This document shows, piece after piece, positions 24,501 through 33,724 of a DNA stretch of 64,000 nucleotides. This stretch comes from Robertkochia marina (GTDB taxonomy: Bacteria; Bacteroidota; Bacteroidia; Flavobacteriales; Flavobacteriaceae). The stretch's first letter is position 1; every line of letters starts with the position of its first letter. The notes beneath the pieces are model-generated. The model was not told where the DNA came from, did not search any database, and worked only from the letters and a program-made list of their open reading frames with translations. The stretch spans positions 1,116,001-1,180,000 of the forward strand of contig NZ_SSMC01000001.1 in assembly GCF_004799345.1 (NCBI RefSeq), given 5' to 3'. The position numbers and the translations under genes were made by a program.

Positions 24501-25322
24501 GTCGGTTTGAGGGTCAAGAAATATAAGCTCATCATTATTGGATATGATCTCCATGGTGATCGAAAGATCGTTTTCAAAGATCCCGTTTACCCGAGTCATC
24601 GTCGTATTCATAGCCGCGAGAACCGCTGCTTTTTTTTCTGCGTCTGTACCACCGGTTACCCCGGCTTCCGAAATATGATAGTTTGCATATTCTCCTGTGC
24701 AGGCAAGTGCCAGCCGGAAGGTTCTCAGGGTGACATCGTTTAACAGACGTTGTTGTACCTGCGATTTTCGGGAAGCCTCCTTCACAATCTTGTCTTCCGT
24801 CAAACAGTTGAAGTCGGAAGGAGATAGTTGTGATTTTGAAGCCACTAAAATCCGGTCACTTCCGTAACTCTCAGGATCCAGGTACCAGGATCGTCCGGAT
24901 TCTCTGATCATCCCGTGAAAGCCTGATGGGTCAATGGTAAAGTAGATCTTCCTGGCCGGATTTTCTGCAGAAATACCGGTATAAGAGACCACCCCCGGAT
25001 ATTTGGCGGTTAATTCAGGAGCTATAACCCTGGTTTTGCTCACCACATAGGTTTCTGTTTTTCCTTCCGGGGTCGGAAAATTCATGAGAACCCCGTCCTT
25101 GTTAAAAACCCCTGATTTGATATTTCTGACCGGGGTTTGCTTCAGCGTATTTGTAAAACGATCGGTATTGAGTCTGAAACTGTTTACCGTGACTCCCTGC
25201 CTGAGGGTGGGATGTGCCGTCAGATCGCTGCTTTGTTGCCAGAAATTCTCATGCTGGGCATAGAAAAATTGTAAACTTAAAACAAGGGTAGTAAGTATAG
25301 TAAGGTGTAATTTCTTTTTCAT
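21507..25322 (-). CDS. T9SS-secreted reprolysin-like metalloprotease
   Basis: The protein has 1271 residues from the ATG at 25322, chosen because it places a clear signal peptide (KKKLHLTILTTLVLSLQFFYAQ region) at the N-terminus. In order: a propeptide; an M12B/reprolysin-like catalytic domain with the zinc motif HEMGHQFGATH and a distal methionine (IMAYSG); cadherin/FN3-like modules; a proprotein-convertase P domain (EVIEISENGTPI to INNFSLDI); a thrombospondin-type calcium loop (DSDGDGVLDINDACD); and a T9SS type A sorting domain (FRVYPNPVNNSLQL to KKIKLIKQ). It should be exported to the surface or medium to degrade protein. The lipoprotein gene downstream overlaps by 4 bp. Confidence 0.93.
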   Translation of the reverse strand: MKKKLHLTILTTLVLSLQFFYAQHENFWQQSSDLTAHPTLRQGVTVNSFRLNTDRFTNTLKQTPVRNIKSGVFNKDGVLMNFPTPEGKTETYVVSKTRVIAPELTAKYPGVVSYTGISAENPARKIYFTIDPSGFHGMIRESGRSWYLDPESYGSDRILVASKSQLSPSDFNCLTEDKIVKEASRKSQVQQRLLNDVTLRTFRLALACTGEYANYHISEAGVTGGTDAEKKAAVLAAMNTTMTRVNGIFENDLSITMEIISNNDELIFLDPQTDGLTNSDGPTLLDEITTVINSAVGSSSYDIGHVFSTGGGGIAQVASPCTSNKAKGVTGLARPEGRTFEIDFVAHEMGHQFGATHTFNNSCSGNRTDITAVEPGSGSTIMAYSGICPPNVVGQSDEYFHAISIEQIWTNITIGNSQCGAVSTLANAPPVLAEPMEYVIPAGTAFVLEATATDPDGDILTYSWEQQDNEITTHPPLPNASEGPVFRSRPPSESPNRFFPNPEALLATNVSNNLAPTWEPIPTVSRELNFSIMVRDNNAVGGQGARADTRIEVFKTATPFRVTSLNESTILEASEVQTITWEVGETNMEPINTNAVDIYLIVDGDFDNPVVIEEKTPNDGSQEVVIPAGITTSNARIMVRGSDNIFFAINKAPLEVRQSEFALELSTLEYSACQPDNLLIPFTYRAFAGFNETTTFSVANPSPGLAIDFNTPTANSDETAVVATVSGTANAAAGANGFTLVATASGGQVKEYPITVNVFDSSFETITLNSPANNATNLLVETELIWTPIPNTIGYRVEIATDAGFTNIIEAADVSNPVYLPENLEGSTQYYWRVRPENDCGQGAYTNVFNFTTIAINSAQFENNEVIEISENGTPIVSSSILINQEGDLNKLRVGVNISHTYVQDLTVTLTSPNGRNVTLLNLPCGENDNIDAIFDDEGNDLSCGNNPAVGGIIKPRDPLSAFKGEPILGTWTLTVIDGFDLDGGSINNFSLDIFVNGNFENDSDGDGVLDINDACDNTPPGTKVDITGCPQFSLAASNYLIRTEGESCINNEDGLIEINTEENLNYTATLTGTSTNLSSSFTTSTNFEGLSAGNYELCFTVEGQPEYRQCFEISIQEPQPLSVLSKPDLENRTLELDLNGASLYFIELNGVTTSTTENKITLTLNDGLNSLKVSTTKGCQGVFTKEFVVGDLFRVYPNPVNNSLQLQTAERNTKLDLAIYAVTGQRIWQGEVTTNDSGRSDSDMSFLSGGIYILEVKGGNTHKKIKLIKQ

Positions 25323-25466
25323 TCTGCATCGGTGTACGGTAAATTTAATAAAAATACCTTGGCGTAAAAGAGGCAATTCTTCACCCTCTCGTTGAAATAG
25401 TTATTTTTTCGGTTTATAATTTGTTAATTTGTGGTAGCTACCATGTTTTATTAAAAGAGCTTTTAA

Positions 25467-26402
25467 GTGATCGTAAAGCGTAACCTTTTTGAGATTAAAG
25501 ACAACCATCATACGGTGGTAACTATCGGGACTTTTGACGGGGTACATGTGGGGCACCGGAAGATCATTCGAAAATTGGTAGCCAATGCCAAGGCCAATAA
25601 TCTCAGGTCGACCATACTTACCTTTTTTCCTCATCCCAGAATGGTATTGCAGCAGGCCAGTGATCTGAAACTTCTTAATACCCTTGATGAGAAAAAGGAA
25701 ATTCTTGCAGCAACGGGCTTAGAGCAGCTCATTATTCATCCTTTTACCAAAGAGTTTTCGCGCATGACGGCTGAGGAATACGTAAAAGATGTGCTGGTAG
25801 GGGCTCTTCAGGCTAAAAAAGTGATCATCGGATACGATCATCGTTTTGGCAGAAACCGCACAGCCACTATTGAGGATCTGAAAGTTTACGGAGAACGATA
25901 CGGGTTTGATGTTGAGCAGATCTCTGTAGAAGAGGTTGACGAGGTGTCTGTGAGTTCTACGAAGATAAGGAAGGCGTTAGCGGTTGGAGATATTGAGACG
26001 GCCAACCAATACCTGGGGTATAGTTATATGTTGTCAGGGATTATAACACGAGGGAAAGGGCTGGGAAGGCAGTTGGAGTTTCCAACAGCAAACCTGCATA
26101 TCGAAGAGCCTTATAAACTGGTGCCTGAAAACGGGGTGTATGTCGTGAAGAGCCGGCTGGGCGATCGCGAAGTTTTTGGGATGATGAATATAGGGTATAA
26201 TCCAACGGTAGATGGAAAGCAAAAATCCATTGAAGTACATTTCTTTGACTTTGACGAAGACCTGTATGAAAAGCCGGTGAGGGTGTCCTTACTGCATCGT
26301 CTGCGCAATGAGACAAGGTTTGATTCGCTTGATGAATTAAAACAACAATTGCGTAAGGATAAAGAACGCTCTCTGGCCTACATTGCTCAATATTATGCTT
26401 AA
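25467..26402 (+). CDS. ribF: Bifunctional riboflavin kinase / FAD synthetase
   Basis: The protein has 311 residues with a GTG start. The N-terminal FMN adenylyltransferase domain shows TIGTFDGVHVGHRKI and VSSTKIRKAL. The C-terminal flavokinase domain shows GKGLGRQLEFPTANL and NGVYVV. It makes FMN and FAD from riboflavin. Its last codons overlap the start of the HTTM-domain membrane protein by 8 bp, so the two are cotranscribed. Confidence 0.96.
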   Translation: MIVKRNLFEIKDNHHTVVTIGTFDGVHVGHRKIIRKLVANAKANNLRSTILTFFPHPRMVLQQASDLKLLNTLDEKKEILAATGLEQLIIHPFTKEFSRMTAEEYVKDVLVGALQAKKVIIGYDHRFGRNRTATIEDLKVYGERYGFDVEQISVEEVDEVSVSSTKIRKALAVGDIETANQYLGYSYMLSGIITRGKGLGRQLEFPTANLHIEEPYKLVPENGVYVVKSRLGDREVFGMMNIGYNPTVDGKQKSIEVHFFDFDEDLYEKPVRVSLLHRLRNETRFDSLDELKQQLRKDKERSLAYIAQYYA

Positions 26403-27717
26403 TACGTGGTTATTTAAACGCATAGATAACAGTGCCCTGATCGTTTTTCGTATTTTTTTTGGTCTGCTGATCTTTCTGGAGTCAGTGGGCGCTATTTTTA
26501 CAGGATGGGTTAAGCGCACCCTTATCGACCCTGATTTCACCTTTAATTTTATCGGATTTGATTTCCTGCAACCCCTGCCCGGAAATGGCATGTATATTTA
26601 TTTCGCAGTGATGGGGCTTGCCGGCTTCCTGGTAATGCTGGGATACCGATACCGGTTGAGTATGCTGGTGTTTACGCTCATGTGGTGCGGGGTGTACCTG
26701 ATGCAGAAGGCCAGTTATAATAATCACTATTACCTGCTGATGCTGCTTTGCTTTATCATGCTTATACTTCCCGTACACAGGTATGCCTCTCTTGATGTGA
26801 AAAGAGATCCAACACTTAAGAGGTTATGGATGCCCAGGTGGTGTGCCTGGCTGATCATTATCCAGGTTTGGATCGTGTATACTTACGCCTCTGTTGCCAA
26901 GTGGTACCCTGACTGGCTTGATCTGACCTTTGCAGCCAACCTGATGAAATCGCGAGCCCATTTTCCTGTAGTTGGAGAAGTTTTACAGCAAACATGGGTG
27001 CATGCTGCCATTGCTTACACCGGCATATTTTATGACCTCCTTATAGTGCCTCTTTTGTTATGGAAGCCTACCCGTAAGTTTGCATTTTTGGTTTCTGTCT
27101 TTTTTCATCTTTTCAATTCCTTTGTGCTTCATATCGGGATCTTCCCGTATTTGGCCCTGGCCTTTACCCTGTTCTTTTTTGAACCGGAAACCATAAGAAA
27201 GATCTTCCTGAAAAGGAAGCCGGCCTACACAGCCGGAGAAGTGGTGTTGCCCAATTACAGGCCCTGGTTGCTTGGGGTTGGGGGTGTATACTTGTTGGTG
27301 CAGCTTCTTTTGCCTTTGAGACATTGGGCAATACCTGGTGATGTGTTATGGACCGAAGAAGGTCATCGGTTAAGCTGGAGGATGATGTTGAGAAGTAAAT
27401 CGGGGTACATTACTTTCCGGGTAAAGGATAAGGAAACGGGAATAGAATACAAGATAGAGCCAAAAGACTATCTTTCAAGGAAACAGCAGGGCATTATTGT
27501 AAGTAAGCCTGATGTGATCTGGCAATTTGCCCAACACCTCAAAGAGAAGTATGCAGCCCAGGGGAGGGATGTTGAAGTATATGTGAGCCGGAGTGGGGTT
27601 AGTGTTAACGGCAGGCCATATCAGCCATTTGTTGACCCTGAAACCGATCTTGCGGCCTCGTCCTGGTATTGGTGGAAACATCAACCCTGGATCCTGCCCT
27701 TTAAAAAAGAAGAATAG
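26395..27717 (+). CDS. HTTM-domain membrane protein (vitamin K-dependent carboxylase-like)
   Basis: I chose the ATG at 26395 (440 residues), 8 bp inside ribF; a TTG at 26383 in the same frame is less likely. The first about 270 residues hold several hydrophobic segments with motifs typical of HTTM domains: RIFFGLLIFLESV, NNHYYLLMLLCFIMLILP, YTYASVAKWYPDWL. After them comes a soluble about 130-residue domain (SWRMMLRSKSGYITFRVKD) found in gamma-carboxylase homologues. Bacterial members have no proven function in most cases. Glutamate carboxylation in this organism is conjecture. Confidence 0.85.
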   Translation: MLNTWLFKRIDNSALIVFRIFFGLLIFLESVGAIFTGWVKRTLIDPDFTFNFIGFDFLQPLPGNGMYIYFAVMGLAGFLVMLGYRYRLSMLVFTLMWCGVYLMQKASYNNHYYLLMLLCFIMLILPVHRYASLDVKRDPTLKRLWMPRWCAWLIIIQVWIVYTYASVAKWYPDWLDLTFAANLMKSRAHFPVVGEVLQQTWVHAAIAYTGIFYDLLIVPLLLWKPTRKFAFLVSVFFHLFNSFVLHIGIFPYLALAFTLFFFEPETIRKIFLKRKPAYTAGEVVLPNYRPWLLGVGGVYLLVQLLLPLRHWAIPGDVLWTEEGHRLSWRMMLRSKSGYITFRVKDKETGIEYKIEPKDYLSRKQQGIIVSKPDVIWQFAQHLKEKYAAQGRDVEVYVSRSGVSVNGRPYQPFVDPETDLAASSWYWWKHQPWILPFKKEE

Positions 27718-27742
27718 ATTTCCTAAAATGGCATATTGCCAT

Positions 27743-27750
27743 TAAATTTG
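27743..27750 (+). promoter_or_regulatory. -7 box of the serS promoter
   Basis: TAAATTTG, a TAnnTTTG match, lies 55 bp before the serS start. A GC-rich hairpin (caggccc-gcct-gggcctg, 27765-27782) sits between the box and the gene, within the expected leader. Confidence 0.5.
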
Positions 27751-27804
27751 TGGTCTTAATTCAGGCCCGCCTGGGCCTGGTCAATTTTTAAATCCCTTTA
27801 ATTT

Positions 27805-29076
27805 ATGCTTCAGGTACAATTTATAAGAGACCATAAAGAAGAAGTGATCAGCAAGCTGGCCAAAAGAAATTTGGAAGTGTCTGAACTGATCGAGCAGGTA
27901 TTGCAACTGGATGAAGAGCGTCGGGCTACCCAAACCCAACTTGACGCCACCCTGGCCGAATCCAATAAATTGTCTAAGGAGATAGGGATGCTTTTCAAGT
28001 CAGGGAAGGCAGCAGAGGCGAATGAGGTTAAAAAGAAAACCGCCGGTTTAAAAGAAGAATCTAAAGAACTTGGAGAACGGTTAAATGAGGTGTCGGCTCA
28101 ACTTACCGAATTGCTTTATACCCTGCCTAATGTTCCTCATGAATCTGTTCCGGAAGGGACTACAGATGAAGATAATGAAGTGGTCTTCGAAGAAGGCTCT
28201 GTGCCAGAGTTAGCAGAAGGGGCATTGCCACACTGGGAACTGGCAAAGAAATATGACATCATTGATTTTGACCTGGGGGCTAAGATCACAGGAGCCGGTT
28301 TTCCTGTGTACAAGGGCAAAGGCGCGCGATTGCAAAGAGCCCTCATCTCTTATTTCCTGGATAAGAATACCGATGCCGGTTACCGGGAATACCAGGTGCC
28401 GCATGTAGTGAACGAGGCTTCAGGTCTGGGAACAGGTTCGTTGCCTGATAAAGAAGGACAGATGTACTATATAGGTCAGGACGATCTGTATCTGATACCC
28501 ACCGCTGAGGTTCCGGTTACGAACTTTTTCAGAGATGAACTGCTTGCAGAAAAAGAACTTCCGAAGCTTTGTACGGCCTATACCCCTTGTTTCAGAAGAG
28601 AGGCGGGGAGTTATGGCGCTCATGTACGCGGTTTGAACAGGTTGCATCAATTTGATAAGGTGGAGATCGTTCGTATTGAACACCCTGATAGATCATATGA
28701 GGCGCTGGAAGGAATGGTTGATCATGTAAAAGGTATTTTAAGAGAGCTCCAGCTGCCTTATCGCATTTTGAGACTTTGCGGTGGCGATCTTACTTTTGCA
28801 TCGGCCCTTACCTATGATTTTGAAGTGTTTTCTACGGCCCAGGAACGATGGTTAGAGATCAGTTCGGTTTCTAATTTTGAAACCTTTCAGGCCAACAGGA
28901 TGAAACTCCGATTTAAAGATGCCGATGGCAATAAGAGTCTTGCGCATACGCTGAACGGAAGTGCTTTGGCCCTTCCAAGAGTATTGGCAGCGATCCTGGA
29001 AAATTATCAAACCCCTGAAGGTATCGTGATCCCTGAAGTGCTTAGACCCTACACCGGTTTTGATATGATCTCATAA
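27805..29076 (+). CDS. serS: Seryl-tRNA synthetase
   Basis: The protein has 423 residues. An N-terminal long coiled-coil arm (about residues 30-100) reaches the class II tRNA variable arm. The class II catalytic core follows, with TAEVPVTNFF, motif 2 FRREAGSYGAHVRGLNRLHQF and motif 3 NGSALALPRVLAAILENYQ. It charges tRNA-Ser. It forms its own unit, ending in the hairpin at 29106. Confidence 0.97.
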   Translation: MLQVQFIRDHKEEVISKLAKRNLEVSELIEQVLQLDEERRATQTQLDATLAESNKLSKEIGMLFKSGKAAEANEVKKKTAGLKEESKELGERLNEVSAQLTELLYTLPNVPHESVPEGTTDEDNEVVFEEGSVPELAEGALPHWELAKKYDIIDFDLGAKITGAGFPVYKGKGARLQRALISYFLDKNTDAGYREYQVPHVVNEASGLGTGSLPDKEGQMYYIGQDDLYLIPTAEVPVTNFFRDELLAEKELPKLCTAYTPCFRREAGSYGAHVRGLNRLHQFDKVEIVRIEHPDRSYEALEGMVDHVKGILRELQLPYRILRLCGGDLTFASALTYDFEVFSTAQERWLEISSVSNFETFQANRMKLRFKDADGNKSLAHTLNGSALALPRVLAAILENYQTPEGIVIPEVLRPYTGFDMIS

Positions 29077-29105
29077 GAGAAATAAGATATCCTCTATGAT
29101 ACATC

Positions 29106-29140
29106 AAGCCCGGGACTGCTCAGTTCCCGGGCTTTATATT
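29106..29140 (+). terminator. Terminator after serS
   Basis: AAGCCCGGGA and TTCCCGGGCTT form a near-perfect stem around ctgctcag, followed by a T-rich tail, 30 bp after serS. Confidence 0.85.
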
Positions 29141-29197
29141 TTTAAATTAACAGCAAGTTTGCAAGCTGTGAACTATCTTTGAGTAAGTGCGATAATC

Positions 29198-30988
29198 ATG
29201 AAAAGATTTTTTCTAACCCTTTTATTCGGCTGTGTATTTCTGGCGGGTTATGCCCAGGCAGAGGATGCGCTGGCTAAGACCTATCTCGATAAAGGACAAT
29301 ATGAAAAGGCACTTTATTACTACGAAAAACTCTACGATGGTAACCCGTACAATATGAATTACCTCCAATCGCTGGTTAAATGTTATCAGCAGCTGGAGCA
29401 GGCAGAAAAGGCAGAAGCCCTTTTATTGATGCAGCTGGAACGTCCCAGGGTGCATCCTGCTATTTATATAGAACTGGGATACAATTACCAGTTACAGAAC
29501 AAAGAAGAAGAGGCAGCCGCAGCCTATGAAAAGGCAATGCAGGCCATAGAAGAGGAGCCTTCTTATGCCTATATGGTCGGACAGGGATTTCGGTCAAAAC
29601 AACTGCTGGATCAGGCTGTTACCGCATTCAGAAGGGGTATGGAGTTAAACCCTAAACTGAATTTCAACTACGATCTGGCTTATATATATGGAGAACAGGG
29701 TGATCTGGAAAAGATGTATAATACCTATCTGGATCTTATCCTGATGCGCACCAACATGAAAGAAAATATTAAACGCAATATTGGAAGGTTTCTCTTTGAA
29801 GATGGTAATGAAAAAGGTAATGAGGTATTGCGTAAGGTGTTGTTGCAAAGGGTACAGGCCGACCCCAATATTATTTGGAACGAGTTGTTGAGCTGGTTGT
29901 TTATTCAGCAGAAGCTATACAGGAATGCTTTTACGCAGGAAAAAGCGATCTATAAACGCGCCGAAGAGCCTACCCTGGACGGGATTGCCGATCTTGGGTT
30001 GATAGCGTTTAATGATGAAGATTTTGAAGTGGCACGTGATGCCTATGAATTTATGGTGGTCAATTCTGCTGATCCTTCGCTGAAGATTCAGGCACATTAT
30101 TACCTGATGAAGATGGCAGTAATGGATGCCGGAAAGGATGATGAAGAAGAATTGATTGCAGAATTTGATAAGCTGCTGTCTACCTACGGTACCGAAGAGG
30201 AAACCATACCCATACAGGTGGAAAAGGCCAACTTTATGGCTTTTGTAATGAATAAGCCCGAGATGGCAGTCAAAGACCTCAGACGAATGTTGGAATTGCC
30301 TATGGACAGGTATAGCAGGGCGGCGGTAAAAATGGAGCTTGCAGATATTTTAGTCTACCAGGAGAATTTTAACCAGGCCCTGATCTATTACTCGCAAATT
30401 CAAAAGGAGCTGAAAAACGATGTGGTCGGACAGCAAGCCCGGTTCAAGGTGGCACAGACCAGTTTTTACAAAGGAGACTTTGATTGGGCAGAAGCCCAGC
30501 TTAAGGTGCTTAAATCATCGACCTCTCAGCTCATTGCCAATGATGCCTTGCAGTTGAAATTGGTGATCTCTGATAATTCTGTTCAGGATACCTTACAGCG
30601 AGCCTTGAAAAAATATGCGCGCGCCCATCTTTTGGCGTACCAGGGGCAGGATGATGCCGCTGCAGCACTGCTTGATGAGATCCTCGAGGTTCATAAGGGT
30701 GAAGCGGTGGAAGACGAAGCCCTTATGATGCAGGCCTCTCTTTTTTCAAAGAACAGGAATTGGGAAAAGGCAGTTATGAATTACAGGAAGGTTATAGAGT
30801 TTTACGCTGATGATATTTACATGGATGACGCCCTTTACAACCTTGCAGGTCTTTACCTTGATGAACTCAACCAGCCTGAAAAAGCAAAACCCTTGTTAGA
30901 ACGTATTATCTTTGACCACCCTGACAGCGTTTATTTCCCGGAGGCCAGGAAGAAATTCAGAGAGCTTCGGGGAGATGCGGTCAATTAA
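29198..30988 (+). CDS. Periplasmic tetratricopeptide-repeat protein
   Basis: The protein has 596 residues with a signal peptide (FFLTLLFGCVFLAGYAQA). It is built almost wholly of TPR-like helical hairpins, for example AKTYLDKGQYEKALYYYEKLY, AAAYEKAMQAI and ALYNLAGLYLDELNQPEKAKP. It resembles the large TPR proteins of Bacteroidota that scaffold envelope complexes, but it has no OmpA or enzymatic domain to fix a role. The next gene starts 31 bp after its stop and may be cotranscribed with it. Confidence 0.85.
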   Translation: MKRFFLTLLFGCVFLAGYAQAEDALAKTYLDKGQYEKALYYYEKLYDGNPYNMNYLQSLVKCYQQLEQAEKAEALLLMQLERPRVHPAIYIELGYNYQLQNKEEEAAAAYEKAMQAIEEEPSYAYMVGQGFRSKQLLDQAVTAFRRGMELNPKLNFNYDLAYIYGEQGDLEKMYNTYLDLILMRTNMKENIKRNIGRFLFEDGNEKGNEVLRKVLLQRVQADPNIIWNELLSWLFIQQKLYRNAFTQEKAIYKRAEEPTLDGIADLGLIAFNDEDFEVARDAYEFMVVNSADPSLKIQAHYYLMKMAVMDAGKDDEEELIAEFDKLLSTYGTEEETIPIQVEKANFMAFVMNKPEMAVKDLRRMLELPMDRYSRAAVKMELADILVYQENFNQALIYYSQIQKELKNDVVGQQARFKVAQTSFYKGDFDWAEAQLKVLKSSTSQLIANDALQLKLVISDNSVQDTLQRALKKYARAHLLAYQGQDDAAAALLDEILEVHKGEAVEDEALMMQASLFSKNRNWEKAVMNYRKVIEFYADDIYMDDALYNLAGLYLDELNQPEKAKPLLERIIFDHPDSVYFPEARKKFRELRGDAVN

Positions 30989-31019
30989 GAAGATTTTCCA
31001 AACGGTTAAACATAAGTTT

Positions 31020-31331
31020 ATGATTATTTATAACGTCACCATCAATGTTGAAGAAGCGGTAAAAGAAGAGTGGGTGCAATGGATGCGGGAACAGCATATA
31101 CCGGATATGATAGGCACGGGTAAATTTACCGGTGCACGCATGGTCAGGGTGCTGGTAGAAGAAGAAATGGGAGGTGTCACCTATTCAGTGCAATATTATA
31201 CCAGAGATAAAAATACCCTGGAGCGTTATTACCGGGAAGATGCCGAAAGGCTTCGTGCGGATGCTCTAAGGAAGTTTCCGAATAAATTCGTGGCTTTCAG
31301 GACGGAGCTGGAGGTCATAAGTGAACATTGA
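31020..31331 (+). CDS. DUF4286 family protein
   Basis: The protein has 103 residues from the ATG at 31020. Opening [18 protein letters not shown] and a conserved [16 protein letters not shown] segment mark the DUF4286 family, a small ferredoxin-like-fold protein widespread in Bacteroidota and commonly found next to rsmA, as here. It ends 1 bp before the rsmA ATG, so the two should be cotranscribed. Function unknown. Confidence 0.85.
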   Translation: MIIYNVTINVEEAVKEEWVQWMREQHIPDMIGTGKFTGARMVRVLVEEEMGGVTYSVQYYTRDKNTLERYYREDAERLRADALRKFPNKFVAFRTELEVISEH

Positions 31332-31332
31332 G

Positions 31333-32187
31333 ATGAAAAAGAACAAAAGTTCCCGCTCACATCCTGCCCGAACCGCTGCGGAGGGTGGTAAGGTAAAACC
31401 AAAAAAGCATCTGGGTCAGCATTTTCTCAAAGATGAGAATATTGCCCGTAAGATCGCTGACACCCTGACGCTGAATGGGTATGAACGGGTTCTGGAGATC
31501 GGGCCCGGTATGGGGGTGCTTACCAAGTACTTATTGGAAAAGTCGATAGACGTGTACGCCATGGACCTGGATACAGAGTCGGTAGCTTATCTCAAAGAAG
31601 AATTTACCCCCCAATACCAGGAGCTGCCCAAACGGGAAAAAGTTTTCAAGGTGCTCGAAGAAGATTTTTTAAAATGCGACCTTGCCGGGATCTTTGGCAA
31701 TGAGCCCTTTGCCATTACCGGGAATTACCCTTATAATATATCATCGCAGATCGTATTTAAGGCCCTCGAATGGCGGGAACAGGTTCCGGAGTTCACAGGA
31801 ATGTTTCAGAAGGAAGTGGCTCAACGTATCTGTGAAAAGGAAGGGAGTAAAACCTATGGTATTTTATCTGTATTAACCCAGGCATTCTATAAGGCGGAGT
31901 ATCTTTTTACAGTGCCTCCGGGAGTGTTTAATCCGCCTCCTAAAGTTGATTCGGGAGTATTGAGGCTGCAACGCAGGGAGAATTTTCATCTACCTTGTGA
32001 TGAACGATTGTTTTTCAGGGTGGTCAAACAGGCCTTTCAGCAGCGAAGGAAGACCCTTCGAAACAGCTTAAAAACCTTAGGGGTGCCCGATAATTTAAAA
32101 GAACATACTATATTTGGTCGGCGTCCGGAATCCCTAAGTGTCGATGAGTTCATCGAACTGGTTCAGATGCTGGAGGCAGAAAAGTAA
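31333..32187 (+). CDS. rsmA: 16S rRNA (adenine1518/1519-N6) dimethyltransferase
   Basis: The protein has 284 residues from the ATG at 31333; a GTG at 31321 would overlap the previous gene. Motifs: [15 protein letters not shown], the SAM-binding [12 protein letters not shown], the catalytic NYPY in [10 protein letters not shown], and [14 protein letters not shown]. It dimethylates two adenines at the 3' end of 16S rRNA. It is followed by mgtE after 70 bp. Confidence 0.96.
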   Translation: MKKNKSSRSHPARTAAEGGKVKPKKHLGQHFLKDENIARKIADTLTLNGYERVLEIGPGMGVLTKYLLEKSIDVYAMDLDTESVAYLKEEFTPQYQELPKREKVFKVLEEDFLKCDLAGIFGNEPFAITGNYPYNISSQIVFKALEWREQVPEFTGMFQKEVAQRICEKEGSKTYGILSVLTQAFYKAEYLFTVPPGVFNPPPKVDSGVLRLQRRENFHLPCDERLFFRVVKQAFQQRRKTLRNSLKTLGVPDNLKEHTIFGRRPESLSVDEFIELVQMLEAEK

Positions 32188-32257
32188 CCCACGAAACCCC
32201 GTGAAACTACGCAGCAAGGTTTCACAGGGGTGAATCGTCCACAAAAAAATATTGCCA

Positions 32258-33616
32258 ATGACTCCTTTTAAGCTTAGTGATGAACTTCTTGAAGAAATCA
32301 GAAGTCTTGTGGAATCCAAGAGCGATCAGTCGCTCCTGGAGCTCATGAGTGAATTTCACTATGCTGATATTGCGGAGATCATTGACGAGCTCAACCTGGA
32401 AGAGGGGACCTACCTGATCAAACTTCTCGATACTGAACGCACCTCTGATGTGCTTACGGAACTCGATGAAGATAAACGGGAGCAGATTTTGGAAAGGTTA
32501 TCTGCCCGTGAGATCGCAGAGGAGATCGGGGAGTTGGATACCGATGATGCCGCAGATATTATTGCTGAATTACCTGAAGAGCGGGTAAGGGAGATCATCA
32601 GTCAGATCGATGACAGGCAGCATGCCCGTGATATTGTGGAGCTGCTGCGTTACGATGAGGACACTGCGGGGGGGTTGATGGCAAAAGAGCTTGTCAAAGT
32701 AAGAGAAAGCTGGAATGTACTTACCTGTGTGAAAGAGATGCGCCGACAGGCAGAAAATGTAACCCGGGTGCATTCTATCTATGTGGTTGATGACGAGGAT
32801 AAATTAAAGGGACGCCTGTCTCTTAAAGACCTTTTGACAACCTCGACCAAAACGCAGATCAGCGAGGTATACATTCCAAAGGTAGATTACGTAAGGGTAG
32901 AAGATAAAGCTGAAGAGGTGGCCAGGGTTATGTCTAAATACGACCTGGAAGCCGTTCCCGTGATCGACGAGATCGGCAGGTTGGTGGGTAGAATTACCAT
33001 TGATGATGTGGTGGATGTGATCAAAGAGGAAGCCGAAAAAGATTACCAGCTTGCAGCGGGTATTACCCAGGAGGTAGAGGCTGATGACAGTGTCTGGCAG
33101 CTTACCAAAGCGCGTTTACCGTGGTTGGTACTGGGCTTGTTAGGTGGTCTTGGAGCAGTGTTTATCATGGAAGGCTTTGAAGAGGTCATGTCGAATCCGA
33201 ATTATCGCAGCCTTTTCTTTTATACACCTCTCATCGCAGCGATGGCCGGAAATGTAGGGGTGCAGTCTTCTGCGATCATCGTGCAGGGACTTGCCAATGA
33301 TGCGGTGAAAGGTAGTTTATTGCAGCGTTTGATAAAGGAGGTGAGCCTGAGCCTGATCAATGGCGGCGCCCTCGCTTTGTTGGTGATTGCCTTCGGATTC
33401 TTGATCAATCAGCCTTTGGAGGTCAGTGCTACCATTGCCCTGTCCATGCTTGCGGTGATCGTTGTGGCCGCCCTTATCGGTACCTTTGTGCCTATCATTC
33501 TTGATAAAAGAGGGATCGACCCCGCCATCGCGACCGGACCTTTTATTACTACCAGCAATGATATTTTCGGGATCTTTCTTTTCTTTTATATCGCCAAAGT
33601 AATTTTAGGCTTTTAA
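32258..33616 (+). CDS. mgtE: MgtE-type magnesium transporter
   Basis: The protein has 452 residues from the ATG at 32258. Architecture: an acidic MgtE_N superhelix (about 10-130, with DTDDAADIIAELPEERV), two CBS domains (about 135-255), a plug helix, then five membrane helices carrying the PNYRSLFFYTPLIAAMAGNVGVQSSAI pore signature and a C-terminal GPFITTSNDIFGI. Magnesium binding to the acidic N and CBS domains closes the channel in this family. Confidence 0.95.
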   Translation: MTPFKLSDELLEEIRSLVESKSDQSLLELMSEFHYADIAEIIDELNLEEGTYLIKLLDTERTSDVLTELDEDKREQILERLSAREIAEEIGELDTDDAADIIAELPEERVREIISQIDDRQHARDIVELLRYDEDTAGGLMAKELVKVRESWNVLTCVKEMRRQAENVTRVHSIYVVDDEDKLKGRLSLKDLLTTSTKTQISEVYIPKVDYVRVEDKAEEVARVMSKYDLEAVPVIDEIGRLVGRITIDDVVDVIKEEAEKDYQLAAGITQEVEADDSVWQLTKARLPWLVLGLLGGLGAVFIMEGFEEVMSNPNYRSLFFYTPLIAAMAGNVGVQSSAIIVQGLANDAVKGSLLQRLIKEVSLSLINGGALALLVIAFGFLINQPLEVSATIALSMLAVIVVAALIGTFVPIILDKRGIDPAIATGPFITTSNDIFGIFLFFYIAKVILGF

Positions 33617-33724
33617 ACGAAGAGTTTCAGGGAGAATCACCTCATAATTACTAACTTTGAGATAAGTCCTCCGGAAGATCTTGCGTTGAACTTCTCATCC
33701 GCTTAATCCAGGAATATTTATTCG

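Noticed and set aside
21341-24743. Plus-strand open frames opposite the metalloprotease gene
   Set aside because: They are shadows of a long, well-supported minus-strand gene with domain order intact.
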